A stretch of 64,000 nt of DNA from Pedobacter sp. Bi126. GTDB lineage: Bacteria > Bacteroidota > Bacteroidia > Sphingobacteriales > Sphingobacteriaceae. The notes under the pieces were generated by a model. That model did not search any database. It saw only the letters and a list, made by a program, of their open reading frames with translations, and was not told where the DNA came from. Below are positions 46,052 to 54,733 of the stretch, piece after piece. The position numbers were made by a program, and so were the translations under genes. Where the stretch lies: the NCBI RefSeq assembly GCF_918698245.1, contig NZ_CAKKMS010000006.1, positions 248,001-312,000 on the forward strand. The letters are read 5' to 3'. How positions within the stretch are numbered: the stretch's first letter is position 1; every line of letters begins with the position of its first letter.

Positions 46052-46079
46052 GAAGATGCTTCGTACCTCAGCATGACAG
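46052..46079 (-). repeat. R4 half element
   Basis: The arm reads GATGCTTCGTACCTCAGCAT then GACAG, the same family as the paired element at 58515-58578. Confidence 0.65.
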
Positions 46080-46273
46080 CAGAAAAAAGATTAATACATT
46101 AGTGGGATGAGATCAAGTCCAAAAGCTGCTACAATTGCTTTCAAAATCAATTTCATTCTAAATTTAGTCCTCCGAAATGAATTCTGCCTGATGAATCTCG
46201 AAGGATTATTGCCCAATAAAAATTAATGTTAATAAATTATCAATTAAGGGGTTCTATAATTTAAAAATTTAAT

Positions 46274-46281
46274 TAGATTTG
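46274..46281 (+). promoter_or_regulatory. Bacteroidota -7 promoter box of secDF
   Basis: TAGATTTG matches the -7 consensus TAnnTTTG exactly and lies 46 bases before the secDF start codon. No clear TTTG is seen at the expected -33 position, so this is a one-box call. Confidence 0.5.
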
Positions 46282-46327
46282 CCGACTTGTTAAAAAACAG
46301 CGAAAGACAAATTATTTTAAACAAACA

Positions 46328-49309
46328 ATGCAAGGAAAAGGTTTTATTAAGTTTATAGCGATAGTATTGGCTATCGTTTGTGCGTACGCACTTTCTTTTA
46401 CTTTGGTAGCATCCAAGGTGGAAAAAGACGCAAAAAACGCTGCGAAGGGTGATTTGGCCAAAGAAAAGGCTTACTTAGATTCGATGAGTACCGTGAAAGT
46501 TTATCCAGTAGTTGGATTTACTTATCAAGAGGTAAAAGCGAAAGAGATTAATTTGGGTTTAGACTTAAAAGGCGGAATGAACGTAACGATGGAGATATCG
46601 TTAGCAGAGTTGGTAAAATCATTAGCAGGCAACCCTACTGATGCTAACTTTAACAAAGCAGTTCAGAACGCACAGATCCAGTTAAATGCCGGTGGTAAAG
46701 ATTACATCAAAATTTTTGTTGATGAATTCGAAAAATTAAGCCCTGGAGTAAAACTTGCAGATTATTTTTCTAACCAGGATAACGCATCTCAATTAAAACC
46801 TAGCGCAAGCAATGGCGATGTTGAATCTTTCTTGGAAAAAGAAGCTACTAGTGCGATCGATCGTTCATTTACAGTTTTACGTTCACGTATTGATGGTTTC
46901 GGTGTAGTTAGTCCGAACATGCAAAAACAAGAAGGTAGCAACCGTATCTTAATCGAAATGCCAGGTGTACAAGATAAAGAGCGTATTGCTAAACTTTTAC
47001 AAGGTTCTGCAGAATTACAGTTCTGGCAAGTATATCAGGTGCAAGAAGTTGCGCCATTGTTAGAAAACATTAATAAAATTTTAGCTGCAACATTAAAAGC
47101 TGATGCGCCTGCAACTAAAGATACAACTGCTGCTCCCGCTGCTGGTGGTAAACTTGCCGGTTTAGAAAAAGCTGCTGCTAAAGATACTACGGCTAAAGGT
47201 GGTAAGCTTGCTGGCTTAGGTAAAAAGGATTCAACTGCGGTTAAAGCTGAATTGCTTAAATCTAACCCATTGTATGCTGTTCTTAACCTTCCTATTTACC
47301 AAGGCGAAAACGGACAACAACAATTAATGCCAGGTGCAGTTGTTGGTATGTCGTTACAAAAAGATACTGCAAAGGTTAACTCATATTTAAAACTTCCAGA
47401 AGTTGCTGCATCTATTCCATCTACGATGAAATTTATGTGGAGTGTTAAACCTAGAGAAGGTTCGAAAATTTTCGAACTATATGCTATTAAAGTGGTTAGT
47501 GCTGATGGCAAACCAGATTTAGGTGGTGAGGCAATCAGCGATTCACGCGCAGATTTTGATCAAAAAGGTAAACCAGAAGTAACCATGTACATGACCAGCG
47601 AAGGTTCTGCTAAGTGGAAAAAAATTACTGCCGAAGCCGCTGCTGATCCAAACAACAAAAAATCTATTGCAATTGTATTAGATAACCAGGTATATTCTGC
47701 GCCTACCGTACAGAACGAAATTGCTGGTGGTGTTTCATCAATCACCGGTAACTTTACACAAGCCGATACTAAAGATTTATCCAACATCCTAAAAGCTGGT
47801 AAATTACCTGCTCCTGCACGTATTGCAGGTAGCTATGTAGTTGGTCCAACTTTAGGTGCACAGGCTATTCACGATGGTTTAATCTCATTCGTAATTGCCT
47901 TTATCGTAATCTTAATCTTCATGGCGTTGTATTATCACCGTGCAGGTTGGGTTGCTAACTTTGCATTGTTAATCAACTTATTCTTCATCATTGGTATCTT
48001 GGTATCACTTGGTGCAGTATTAACATTACCTGGTATTGCTGGTATCGTATTAACCATTGGTTTATCGGTAGATGCAAACATCCTTATTTTTGAGCGTGTA
48101 CGTGAAGAGCTTGCACATGGTAAAAACACGGCCACTGCGATTAAAGAAGGTTTTAAACATGCAATGCCTTCAATTATCGACTCAAACGTTACCTTATTTA
48201 TTTTAGGTGCTATCCTTTACGTTTTTGGTAGCGGTCCGGTTCAAGGTTTCGCAACTACATTATGTATCGGTATCCTTTCTTCATTATTTGCAGCTGTAGC
48301 CATTTCGAGAGTAGTTTTCGAATCGTTATTAAACCGCAAAATTGATGTAAGTTTCGATAACAGCATTACCCGTAACGCATTTAAAAACATCAGTTTCAAC
48401 TTCGTTGGCCGTCGTAAAATTTACTACGTAATCTCTACCATCATTATTATTGCTGGTATTGGTATGTACTTCAAAAATGGTGGTTTAAATTTAGGTGTAG
48501 ATTTTAAAGGTGGTAGAACTTATTTAGTTCACTTCGATAAAGCAGTTAATACTGAAGATTTAAAAGCTAAATTAAACCCGGTTTTCGGTAACGAAACGCC
48601 TGAGGTTAAAACTGCAGGTGAAGATAGCCAGGTAAAAATCACTACTACTTTCCACATCGAAGATCAGGACATTAAAACTGATAAAGTTGTAGAAGATGCT
48701 TTAAACAAAGGTTTATCAGGTTCTAAATACGAAATTGTAAGCTCACAAAAAGTAACGCCTATCATTGCAAGTGATATCGTAAACGGTGCTTTCTACGCAG
48801 TATTGATCTCATGTTTATTCATGTTTATCTATATCGTAGTACGATTCAAAAAATGGCAGTATGGTTTAGGTGCGGTAATCGCATTGTTCCATGATGTGTT
48901 AATGGTATTATCTTTCTACACCATTTTAGATGGTATTATGCCATTCTCATTAGAAATCGGTCAGGATTTCATCGCAGCAATTTTAACGGTAATGGGTTAC
49001 ACCATGACGGAGACAGTTGTTGTATTCGACCGTATCCGTGAGAAATTAAAAGAATCTGGTAAAGAAGATTTACACGGTGAAGAGCGTAACAACTTAATCA
49101 ACTTCGCGTTGAACAGTACATTAAGTCGTACCATCTTAACCTCATTAACCGTATTCTTCGTGTTATTGGTTATCTTTATTTTCGGTGGCGACAGCATCCG
49201 CGGATTCATCTTCGCCTTGTTAATCGGCCGTATCATTGGTACATATTCATCATTATGTATCTCTACTCCTATCGTAATCGATTTGGGTAGCTCAGCCGAG
49301 AAAAAATAA
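46328..49309 (+). CDS. secDF: fused protein translocase subunit SecDF
   Basis: The 993-residue protein joins SecD and SecF, as is normal in Bacteroidota. The SecD part has one N-terminal helix, the periplasmic P1 domain with LGLDLKGGMNVTMEI and RSRIDGFGV, and helices from about 510 with LTIGLSVDANILIFERVREEL. The SecF part opens near residue 695 with FNFVGRRKIYYVIS and has LGVDFKGGRTYLVHF and GYTMTETVVVFDRIREKL. It uses the proton gradient to pull proteins through SecYEG. A low-complexity insert (about residues 260-308) contains the unit KDTTA plus GGKLAGL twice within P1. The gene ends in a Rho-independent terminator. Confidence 0.95.
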   Translation: MQGKGFIKFIAIVLAIVCAYALSFTLVASKVEKDAKNAAKGDLAKEKAYLDSMSTVKVYPVVGFTYQEVKAKEINLGLDLKGGMNVTMEISLAELVKSLAGNPTDANFNKAVQNAQIQLNAGGKDYIKIFVDEFEKLSPGVKLADYFSNQDNASQLKPSASNGDVESFLEKEATSAIDRSFTVLRSRIDGFGVVSPNMQKQEGSNRILIEMPGVQDKERIAKLLQGSAELQFWQVYQVQEVAPLLENINKILAATLKADAPATKDTTAAPAAGGKLAGLEKAAAKDTTAKGGKLAGLGKKDSTAVKAELLKSNPLYAVLNLPIYQGENGQQQLMPGAVVGMSLQKDTAKVNSYLKLPEVAASIPSTMKFMWSVKPREGSKIFELYAIKVVSADGKPDLGGEAISDSRADFDQKGKPEVTMYMTSEGSAKWKKITAEAAADPNNKKSIAIVLDNQVYSAPTVQNEIAGGVSSITGNFTQADTKDLSNILKAGKLPAPARIAGSYVVGPTLGAQAIHDGLISFVIAFIVILIFMALYYHRAGWVANFALLINLFFIIGILVSLGAVLTLPGIAGIVLTIGLSVDANILIFERVREELAHGKNTATAIKEGFKHAMPSIIDSNVTLFILGAILYVFGSGPVQGFATTLCIGILSSLFAAVAISRVVFESLLNRKIDVSFDNSITRNAFKNISFNFVGRRKIYYVISTIIIIAGIGMYFKNGGLNLGVDFKGGRTYLVHFDKAVNTEDLKAKLNPVFGNETPEVKTAGEDSQVKITTTFHIEDQDIKTDKVVEDALNKGLSGSKYEIVSSQKVTPIIASDIVNGAFYAVLISCLFMFIYIVVRFKKWQYGLGAVIALFHDVLMVLSFYTILDGIMPFSLEIGQDFIAAILTVMGYTMTETVVVFDRIREKLKESGKEDLHGEERNNLINFALNSTLSRTILTSLTVFFVLLVIFIFGGDSIRGFIFALLIGRIIGTYSSLCISTPIVIDLGSSAEKK

Positions 49310-49332
49310 GAGATTAAGATCTTAAAATATAT

Positions 49333-49363
49333 AAGCGTTCCGATTTATCGGGGCGCTTTTTTT
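49333..49363 (+). terminator. Rho-independent terminator of secDF
   Basis: AAGCGTTCCGAT (49333-49344) pairs with ATCGGGGCGCTT (49347-49358), with two G-U pairs, and is followed by a T run. It lies 24 bases after the secDF stop codon. Confidence 0.88.
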
Positions 49364-49668
49364 ATGCAGCTTTTTTACCACGAAGACACAAAGAACACAA
49401 AGTGGTTTCCTATATTTTTTGTTTTGGAAAGCAGTATCTGTAGCGTTTCGGTTCCGATAGTCCTGCTGTTCGTTTTATTTCGCTGCGCTCCATGTTCACT
49501 ACCATCAGGTTTAATTAATTTAAAACAGTGCTAAGAAACTTACAAAACCCCGCTTCGTCATGCCAGCGTTATATCTTTATTATTAAACAAGAATAACTGC
49601 CAAAACCTCATTTATCAAACCTTTTGGCTATCTTTTTGTTACATTAGCAATAGATAAACGATACGAAA
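49364..49668. other. gene-free interval with an R1 element
   Basis: The roughly 305-base gap between the secDF terminator and the NDH-2 gene holds one of the best R1 copies (49422-49538). AT-rich sequence before 49669 should carry the promoter. Confidence 0.65.
49422..49538 (+). repeat. R1 dispersed element, most complete copy
   Basis: Block order: TTTTGGAAAGCA (49422-49433), ATAGTCCTGCTGTTCG (from 49457), a variable middle, ACCATCAGGTTTA (ending 49513) and ACAGTGCTAAGAAA (49525-49538). Confidence 0.78.
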
Positions 49669-51003
49669 ATGGATTTACAACTTCCTAAAAGCGAATACCC
49701 TAGAGTAGTTATAGTTGGCGGTGGATTTGGAGGAATTGAGTTAGCTAAACGTTTAAAAAACAAACCCTTTCAGGTGGTTATGCTCGATAAACATAACTAC
49801 CATACTTTTCAACCCTTACTTTATCAGGTGGCTACAGGAGGTTTAGAAGCCGATTCGATCGCTTTCCCATTAAGAAAGATTTTTAAAGGACAAAAAAACC
49901 TGATTTTTCGCGTAACCAAGGTTACCGAAGTTAATGCGGCTGAAAATTGTCTACAAACCGACATTGGTAAAATCAATTACGATTATTTGGTTATCGCCAC
50001 AGGTTCTACCAGTAACTTTTTTGGCAATAAGGAAATCGAGGCTAATTCAATGCCGATGAAATCCATCCCGGAAGCATTGGATTTGAGAAGTTTGATTTTA
50101 CAGAATTTCGAAAAATCGCTGATCGAAAAAGATTTAGATAAAAAGAGTGCCCTATTAAACTTTGTAGTGGTTGGCGGAGGCCCAACAGGTGTTGAAACCT
50201 CTGGAGCCATAGCAGAGCTTAAAAAACATGTGATTCCGAACGATTATCCAGAGATGGATCTGAGCAGGGTAAACATTTATCTGATCGAAAATTCGCCTGA
50301 ATTATTAGGTGTGATGTCGCCACAGGCACAGAAAAAAGCCAAAGATTTCCTTACCGATATGGGCGTTCAGATCATGAACGAAACCAGGGTAATGAGTTAC
50401 GACGGACATACCCTTACCTTACAGGATAAAGCACCAATTTTAAGTTCTACCGTAATTTGGAGTGCTGGTGTTAAGGGCGAAGTTTTAGGTGGTTTAGACA
50501 ACGCAGAAATTGTTCGTGGCGGCCGATTGAAAACTGATACGCAGAATTTAGTGGTGGGTTATCAAAATGTATATGCCATTGGTGATGTGGCCGCTATTAT
50601 TGATGAAGAAACACCGAATGGTCACCCCGGAGTTGCTCCAGCCGCCATACAGCAAGGACACCAACTGGCCAAAAACCTGGTGAACATCAAAGAAAATAAA
50701 CCTTTAGAGAAATTTAAATACTTCGATAAAGGCTCAATGGCTACAGTGGGTAGAAACAAAGCCGTTGTAGATATTGGAAAAATCCGTTTTCAAGGCGTTT
50801 TTGCATGGTTTACCTGGATGTTTGTGCACTTAATGACTTTGGTAGGCTTCAGAAACAAGATTATTGTTTTCGTAAATTGGGTTTGGAGTTATTTCAGTTA
50901 TGACAGAGGAACCCGTTTGATTATCAGAACCTTTGCAAAAGACCGAAGCGTTGATTATAGAGACGAGGTACCATCAGTAAAGGAACAAGTTAAAGTATCT
51001 TAG
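49669..51003 (+). CDS. ndh: type II NADH:quinone oxidoreductase (NDH-2)
   Basis: The 444-residue flavoprotein has two dinucleotide folds. The FAD site is RVVIVGGGFGGIELAKRLKNK (about 12-32) and the NAD site is FVVVGGGPTGVETSGAIAEL (about 164-183). NVYAIGDVAAI is the second FAD contact. The C-terminal region (FAWFTWMFVHLMTLVGFRNKIIVFVNWVWSYF) is amphipathic or hydrophobic and should dock on the membrane. It passes electrons from NADH to the quinone pool without pumping protons, and could feed the cytochrome bd oxidase encoded 8 kb away. The stop codon TAG starts a tandem TAGTCTT tract. Confidence 0.92.
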   Translation: MDLQLPKSEYPRVVIVGGGFGGIELAKRLKNKPFQVVMLDKHNYHTFQPLLYQVATGGLEADSIAFPLRKIFKGQKNLIFRVTKVTEVNAAENCLQTDIGKINYDYLVIATGSTSNFFGNKEIEANSMPMKSIPEALDLRSLILQNFEKSLIEKDLDKKSALLNFVVVGGGPTGVETSGAIAELKKHVIPNDYPEMDLSRVNIYLIENSPELLGVMSPQAQKKAKDFLTDMGVQIMNETRVMSYDGHTLTLQDKAPILSSTVIWSAGVKGEVLGGLDNAEIVRGGRLKTDTQNLVVGYQNVYAIGDVAAIIDEETPNGHPGVAPAAIQQGHQLAKNLVNIKENKPLEKFKYFDKGSMATVGRNKAVVDIGKIRFQGVFAWFTWMFVHLMTLVGFRNKIIVFVNWVWSYFSYDRGTRLIIRTFAKDRSVDYRDEVPSVKEQVKVS

Positions 51004-51030
51004 TCTTTAGTCTTTAGTCTTTAGTCTTTA
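51001..51030 (+). repeat. tandem TAGTCTT repeat starting at a stop codon
   Basis: The heptamer TAGTCTT is repeated four times in tandem. The first copy is the stop codon of the NDH-2 gene plus four bases. Confidence 0.85.
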
Positions 51031-51115
51031 AGGTAACTTTTGATGATAAAAATTGTTTCCTTTTTCTTCTTTTCTTTGCGAAAAACTTTGCGCATTTTGC
51101 GGGTAAACCAAAAAT

Positions 51116-51976
51116 ATGAGCCAAAACGACTTCAAATTAGTAGAATGTCCACGCGATGCCATGCAAGGACTACACGATTTTGTTCCAACTGAACTTAAGG
51201 CAGAATATTTGAATCTTTTACTTCAGGTAGGTTTTGATACACTTGATTTTGGAAGTTTTGTTTCGCCTAAAGCCATTCCACAAATGGCCGATACAGCCGA
51301 AGTTTTAGCACAATTGGGTTTGAGCAACACGGCAACTAAGCTCTTGGCTATTGTAGCCAATTTAAAAGGCGTAGAGAACGCTGTAAAGCATGAAGTAGTC
51401 GATTACCTTGGTTTCCCTTTTTCGATCTCAGAAACGTTCCAACAGCGTAATACCAATTCAAGCATATTGCAATCATTAAACACGGTGGAAGAAATGCTTT
51501 CACTTTGTGCTAAAAACAATAAGAAAGCGGTTGTGTACTTGTCGATGGGTTTTGGGAATCCTTATGGCGACGAATGGAATTATGAAATTGTAGAAAAATG
51601 GGCTGATGTACTGGTGGGTAAAGGTGTAGCGATTTTATCATTAGCTGATACGGTTGGTGTTTCTACGCCAGAGAAGATAGAAAGCATATTGCCAAAACTG
51701 ATTTCGAAGTTTAAAAATACCGAAATCGGCATCCATCTGCATTCAACCCCTGCCGAACGGTTTGAAAAAATAGAAGCTGCTTATCGTTCGGGTGTAAAAC
51801 GTATAGATTCTGCCTTAAAAGGTTTTGGAGGCTGCCCAATGGCTGCTGATGACCTCACAGGCAACATTGCTACCGAAGATGTAATTGCATTTTTGAATGC
51901 CAAGGGAGAAAATATCAACCTTAATATGAATAAATGGAATGAGGCAATGGCTTTATCAGGAAAGATATTTGGGTAG
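51116..51976 (+). CDS. hydroxymethylglutaryl-CoA lyase-like protein
   Basis: The 286-residue TIM-barrel protein matches HMG-CoA lyase: VECPRDAMQGL (catalytic Arg-Asp near the start), FDTLDFGSFVSPKAIPQMADTAEV, ILSLADTVGVSTPEKI, EIGIHLHSTPAE (metal His pair) and the signature GFGGCPMA with the active Cys. It would split HMG-CoA to acetoacetate and acetyl-CoA in leucine breakdown. Isopropylmalate-synthase-like relatives share parts of this fold, but the SFVSPK and GGCP motifs favour the lyase. Other leucine-catabolism genes are not nearby. Confidence 0.88.
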   Translation: MSQNDFKLVECPRDAMQGLHDFVPTELKAEYLNLLLQVGFDTLDFGSFVSPKAIPQMADTAEVLAQLGLSNTATKLLAIVANLKGVENAVKHEVVDYLGFPFSISETFQQRNTNSSILQSLNTVEEMLSLCAKNNKKAVVYLSMGFGNPYGDEWNYEIVEKWADVLVGKGVAILSLADTVGVSTPEKIESILPKLISKFKNTEIGIHLHSTPAERFEKIEAAYRSGVKRIDSALKGFGGCPMAADDLTGNIATEDVIAFLNAKGENINLNMNKWNEAMALSGKIFG

Positions 51977-52000
51977 ATTAGCTTGGTCACCGCCTAGAGT

Positions 52001-52105
52001 CGTCATTGCGAGGCACGAAGCAATCCTACTACTATAGGTGGGAATAAACAAATTTAGCTCATGCCTAGCGATCGCTTTAAGGTTGCTTCGTACCTCGCAA
52101 TGACG
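52001..52105. repeat. R2 palindromic element, left of the GIY-YIG gene
   Basis: The left arm starts CGTCATTGCGAGGCACGAAG (52001) and the right arm ends CGTACCTCGCAATGACG (52105). The arms pair over 25 bp with two mismatches. The middle contains CTACTACTAT and AGCGATCGCTTTAAG, words shared with the copy at 52464. Confidence 0.88.
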
Positions 52106-52137
52106 GACCTGCACAGTACTTCGAAGCAAGGTATTGA

Positions 52138-52431
52138 TCAACCCAACTCGTCATATAAGTCTTTCCAATTTGGATTCATAGATTCAATCAAATCTATTTT
52201 CTGTTGGCGGTTTCCTCCTTTAATTCTCTTTTCTTCATCAATGGCTTCTTCGATATTTGGAAAGAATGAGTAGTAAACCAGTTTATAGCATTTATACCTT
52301 GAAGTAAAGCTTTTTGGAAATTCGTTGTTTTTATGTTGCCAAACCCTACCCTGTAAGTCTGAAGTTACTCCAGTATAAAAAACAGTATTAAAAGAATTCG
52401 CCATGATGTAAACGCATCCTCCTTTTTCCAT
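52138..52431 (-). CDS. GIY-YIG nuclease-fold protein
   Basis: The 97-residue protein is a minimal GIY-YIG domain: GCVYIMANSFNTVFYTGVTSDLQGRVWQHK holds the two core strands (VYI and YTG in place of GIY and YIG) and the catalytic Arg, and EEKRIKGGNRQQKIDLIE supplies the metal-binding Glu helix. It matches the single-domain group common in Bacteroidota, whose role is unknown. It lies between two copies of the R2 palindrome (52001-52105 and 52464-52560) on the strand opposite to the HMG-CoA lyase gene. That layout suggests a mobile or repeat-associated cassette. Confidence 0.87.
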   Translation of the reverse strand: MEKGGCVYIMANSFNTVFYTGVTSDLQGRVWQHKNNEFPKSFTSRYKCYKLVYYSFFPNIEEAIDEEKRIKGGNRQQKIDLIESMNPNWKDLYDELG

Positions 52432-52463
52432 TATATTTTAGTTGGTATTGGTAATTGTTAGGT

Positions 52464-52560
52464 CGTCATTGCGAGGTACGAAGCAATCCTACTACTATGG
52501 GGGGGGGTAAATAATCAATCCAGCGATCGCTTTAAGATTGCTTCGTGCCTCGCAATGACG
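52464..52560. repeat. R2 palindromic element, right of the GIY-YIG gene
   Basis: The arms CGTCATTGCGAGGTACGAAG (from 52464) and TTCGTGCCTCGCAATGACG (to 52560) pair over 25 bp. The middle has CTACTACTAT, a run of G, and AGCGATCGCTTTAAG, the same as the left copy. Confidence 0.88.
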
Positions 52561-52609
52561 ATTTTTCGTTGAATGCGCTATGCTTTCTGTGCCTCCTGGC
52601 TAACTATTC

Positions 52610-53032
52610 CTAAACCTTCTTCACCATTTTAAAATGCTGTATCCCAGCCTCCTCAAATTGCTCTCCCTCTGCTACAAAACCAAATTTAGCATATAAACTC
52701 ATGGCATCTAACTGCGAGTTTAGGTAAATATAATGCGCATCTTCTGGCAGATCAGATAAAGCCTCGGCAATTAGCGCACGACCTACACCCTGCCCTCTAA
52801 AATCTTTTAAAACTGCGAAACGTTCCAGCTTATATCCATTATCTGTTTTACGCCACCTGCAGGCACCGCAAGGCTGGCCATTATTTGTTGCCAGAAAATG
52901 TACAGATTCATCTTCATGCTCCCACTCCAATTCTGGCGGGCAATTCTGTTCGTCTACAAATACAATCTTACGGATCGCAAATACTTTATCTAAATCTTCG
53001 GGATGATTAACTTTTTGAACGTGCAGACTCAT
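52610..53032 (-). CDS. GNAT family N-acetyltransferase
   Basis: The 140-residue protein is a GNAT enzyme of the ElaA-like type: VFAIRKIVFVDEQNCPPELEWEHEDES at the start and the acetyl-CoA loop FRGQGVGRALIAEAL (RxxGxG/A), followed by LYAKFGFVAEGEQF. The acceptor is unknown. Its start codon overlaps the end of the upstream permease-like gene by 26 bases, which indicates a shared transcript. Confidence 0.87.
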   Translation of the reverse strand: MSLHVQKVNHPEDLDKVFAIRKIVFVDEQNCPPELEWEHEDESVHFLATNNGQPCGACRWRKTDNGYKLERFAVLKDFRGQGVGRALIAEALSDLPEDAHYIYLNSQLDAMSLYAKFGFVAEGEQFEEAGIQHFKMVKKV

Positions 53033-53513
53033 TATCGTGGTGTTTAAAGTGTTTATTCGATTTTAATTTCGATTCATTTAATGCCTCAGCAACATCAATT
53101 GAATGCGAACAATGAATATCGGCCTCTTTTTTGGCAAGTGTGGCAATCGTAACGTAAAATTTATGTAACTGATCCAGTTCTTTTTCGCTCAAATCTTCTA
53201 TATCAACCATCCGGTTGCTTGCACCCTGCTGCGCAGCAATTAATTCATTTAATTTTAACTGAATGGCCTTGCCATCTTTATTCTGTGCTTTCTGAATCAA
53301 AAAAACCATCAAAAAGGTAATAATCGTTGTACCTGTGTTAATCACCAACTGCCAGGTTTCAGAATAATCGAAAAGTGGGCCTGTAACCGCCCAAATCACT
53401 ACGATTGCCGTTGCCGATATAAATGCAGCAGAGCTACCCGTAAATTTGGTTGCCGCGTTGGCAAATTTCTCGAAAAAATTATTTCTCTTGGTATCATTTT
53501 TAGATTTTGCCAT
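53007..53513 (-). CDS. low-affinity iron permease family membrane protein
   Basis: Started at 53513 (MAKSKNDTKRNNFFEKF) the protein has 168 residues; the frame extends to 53561 but would run into the aldolase terminator hairpin. Two close membrane helices (AFISATAIVVIWAVTGPLF and WQLVINTGTTIITFLMVFLI) are followed by a cytosolic helical tail with the family stretch QKAQNKDGKAIQLKLNELI. The family name comes from yeast Fet4 similarity; in bacteria the transport role is doubtful. It is followed by the overlapping GNAT gene. Confidence 0.83.
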   Translation of the reverse strand: MAKSKNDTKRNNFFEKFANAATKFTGSSAAFISATAIVVIWAVTGPLFDYSETWQLVINTGTTIITFLMVFLIQKAQNKDGKAIQLKLNELIAAQQGASNRMVDIEDLSEKELDQLHKFYVTIATLAKKEADIHCSHSIDVAEALNESKLKSNKHFKHHDNESARSKS

Positions 53514-53549
53514 TACAATTTGTTTGCTTAAATATAACCATAAAACAAA

Positions 53550-53587
53550 CAAAAGCGCCATAAGTTTTTAAACCCATGGCGCTTTTG
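53550..53587 (-). terminator. terminator of the fructose-bisphosphate aldolase gene
   Basis: A perfect 12-bp inverted repeat (CAAAAGCGCCAT at 53550-53561 and its complement at 53576-53587) with a 14-nt loop lies 66 bases past the aldolase stop codon. On the minus strand it is followed by a T-rich tract. Confidence 0.8.
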
Positions 53588-53653
53588 TAATTATTGAATG
53601 ATTGATTTTTTGAATGATTGAATAGACTTTCAATCTTAAAAAATAATCAAAAA

Positions 53654-54733
53654 TTATAGCTTATCGTTAACGTTGATACAGTTCAGATCTTCGAAAGCAG
53701 TTGTTAAACGTTTCACAAAAGTTTCTTCACCTTTACGTAACCAAACACGTGGATCGTAATATTTTTTATTTGGTTTATCATCGCCATCAGGATTACCAAT
53801 CTGACCTTGAAGATAAGCTTCATTCTTTTTGTAATATTCTAAAATACCTTCCCAAAATGCCCATTGCATATCAGTATCGATATTCATTTTAATTGCACCA
53901 TAAGAAATTGCTTCTCTGATTTCTTCCTGAGTAGAACCAGAACCACCGTGGAATACGAAGTTGATCGGTTTCTCTGCTGTTAAGCTGAATTTTTCTTTGA
54001 TAAAATCCTGAGAATTTTTCAAAATTACCGGTTGCAATTTTACGTTACCTGGTTTATAAACACCATGTACGTTACCAAAAGCAGCAGCAACTGTAAAACG
54101 AGGAGAAACTTTACTTAATTCTTCGTAAGCATAAGCCACTTCGCTTGGTTGAGTATATAATTTAGAGCTATCTACATCGCTATTATCAACACCATCTTCT
54201 TCACCACCTGTAACACCAAGTTCGATTTCGATAGTCATGTTCATTTTAGCCATGCGTGCTAAGTATTTAGCAGAAATTTCCATGTTTTCTTCAATCGACT
54301 CTTCCGATAAATCCAACATGTGTGATGAAAACAAAGGTTTTCCAGTTTCAGCGAAGAATTTTTCACCGTGGTCTAAAAGTCCATCAATCCAAGGCAATAA
54401 TTTTTTAGCGGCGTGGTCGGTATGTAAAACCACGGCAACACCATAATGCTCTGCCAATAAATGTACATGTTTAGCTGCCGATACAGCACCTAAAATACAT
54501 GCTTGCAATTTCTCATTATCTAAAGATTTGCCTGCATAAAACTGTGCACCTCCATTAGATAGTTGAATCATAACAGGCGAATTTACTGCCTTAGCAGTTT
54601 CCAATACCGCATTAACCGTATTTGTACCGGTTACGTTAACTGCTGGTAAAGCAAACTGATGTTTTTTAGCCTGCTCAAACAATTCTTGAACGGCATCTCC
54701 GTAAATTACGCCTTTGTAGCCTTTTAAACTCAT
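53654..54733 (-). CDS. fbaA: class II fructose-bisphosphate aldolase
   Basis: The 359-residue protein is the long FbaA type. Zinc and catalytic landmarks are VAVVLHTDHAAKKLLPW (catalytic Asp and zinc His), HMLDLSEESIEENM, EIELGVTGGEEDGVDN (zinc Glu), AAFGNVHGVYKPGN (zinc His) and FVFHGGSGSTQEEI. It interconverts fructose 1,6-bisphosphate with dihydroxyacetone phosphate and glyceraldehyde 3-phosphate. It is divergent from accD across a 320-base region containing a perfect 17-bp direct repeat. Confidence 0.95.
   Translation of the reverse strand: MSLKGYKGVIYGDAVQELFEQAKKHQFALPAVNVTGTNTVNAVLETAKAVNSPVMIQLSNGGAQFYAGKSLDNEKLQACILGAVSAAKHVHLLAEHYGVAVVLHTDHAAKKLLPWIDGLLDHGEKFFAETGKPLFSSHMLDLSEESIEENMEISAKYLARMAKMNMTIEIELGVTGGEEDGVDNSDVDSSKLYTQPSEVAYAYEELSKVSPRFTVAAAFGNVHGVYKPGNVKLQPVILKNSQDFIKEKFSLTAEKPINFVFHGGSGSTQEEIREAISYGAIKMNIDTDMQWAFWEGILEYYKKNEAYLQGQIGNPDGDDKPNKKYYDPRVWLRKGEETFVKRLTTAFEDLNCINVNDKL

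Larger units (their letters stand above)
45853..46327. other. gene-free interval before secDF
   Basis: The 475-base gap contains an R1-related element (45918-45980), an R4 half element (46052-46079) and the secDF promoter region. No gene is supported. Confidence 0.7.
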
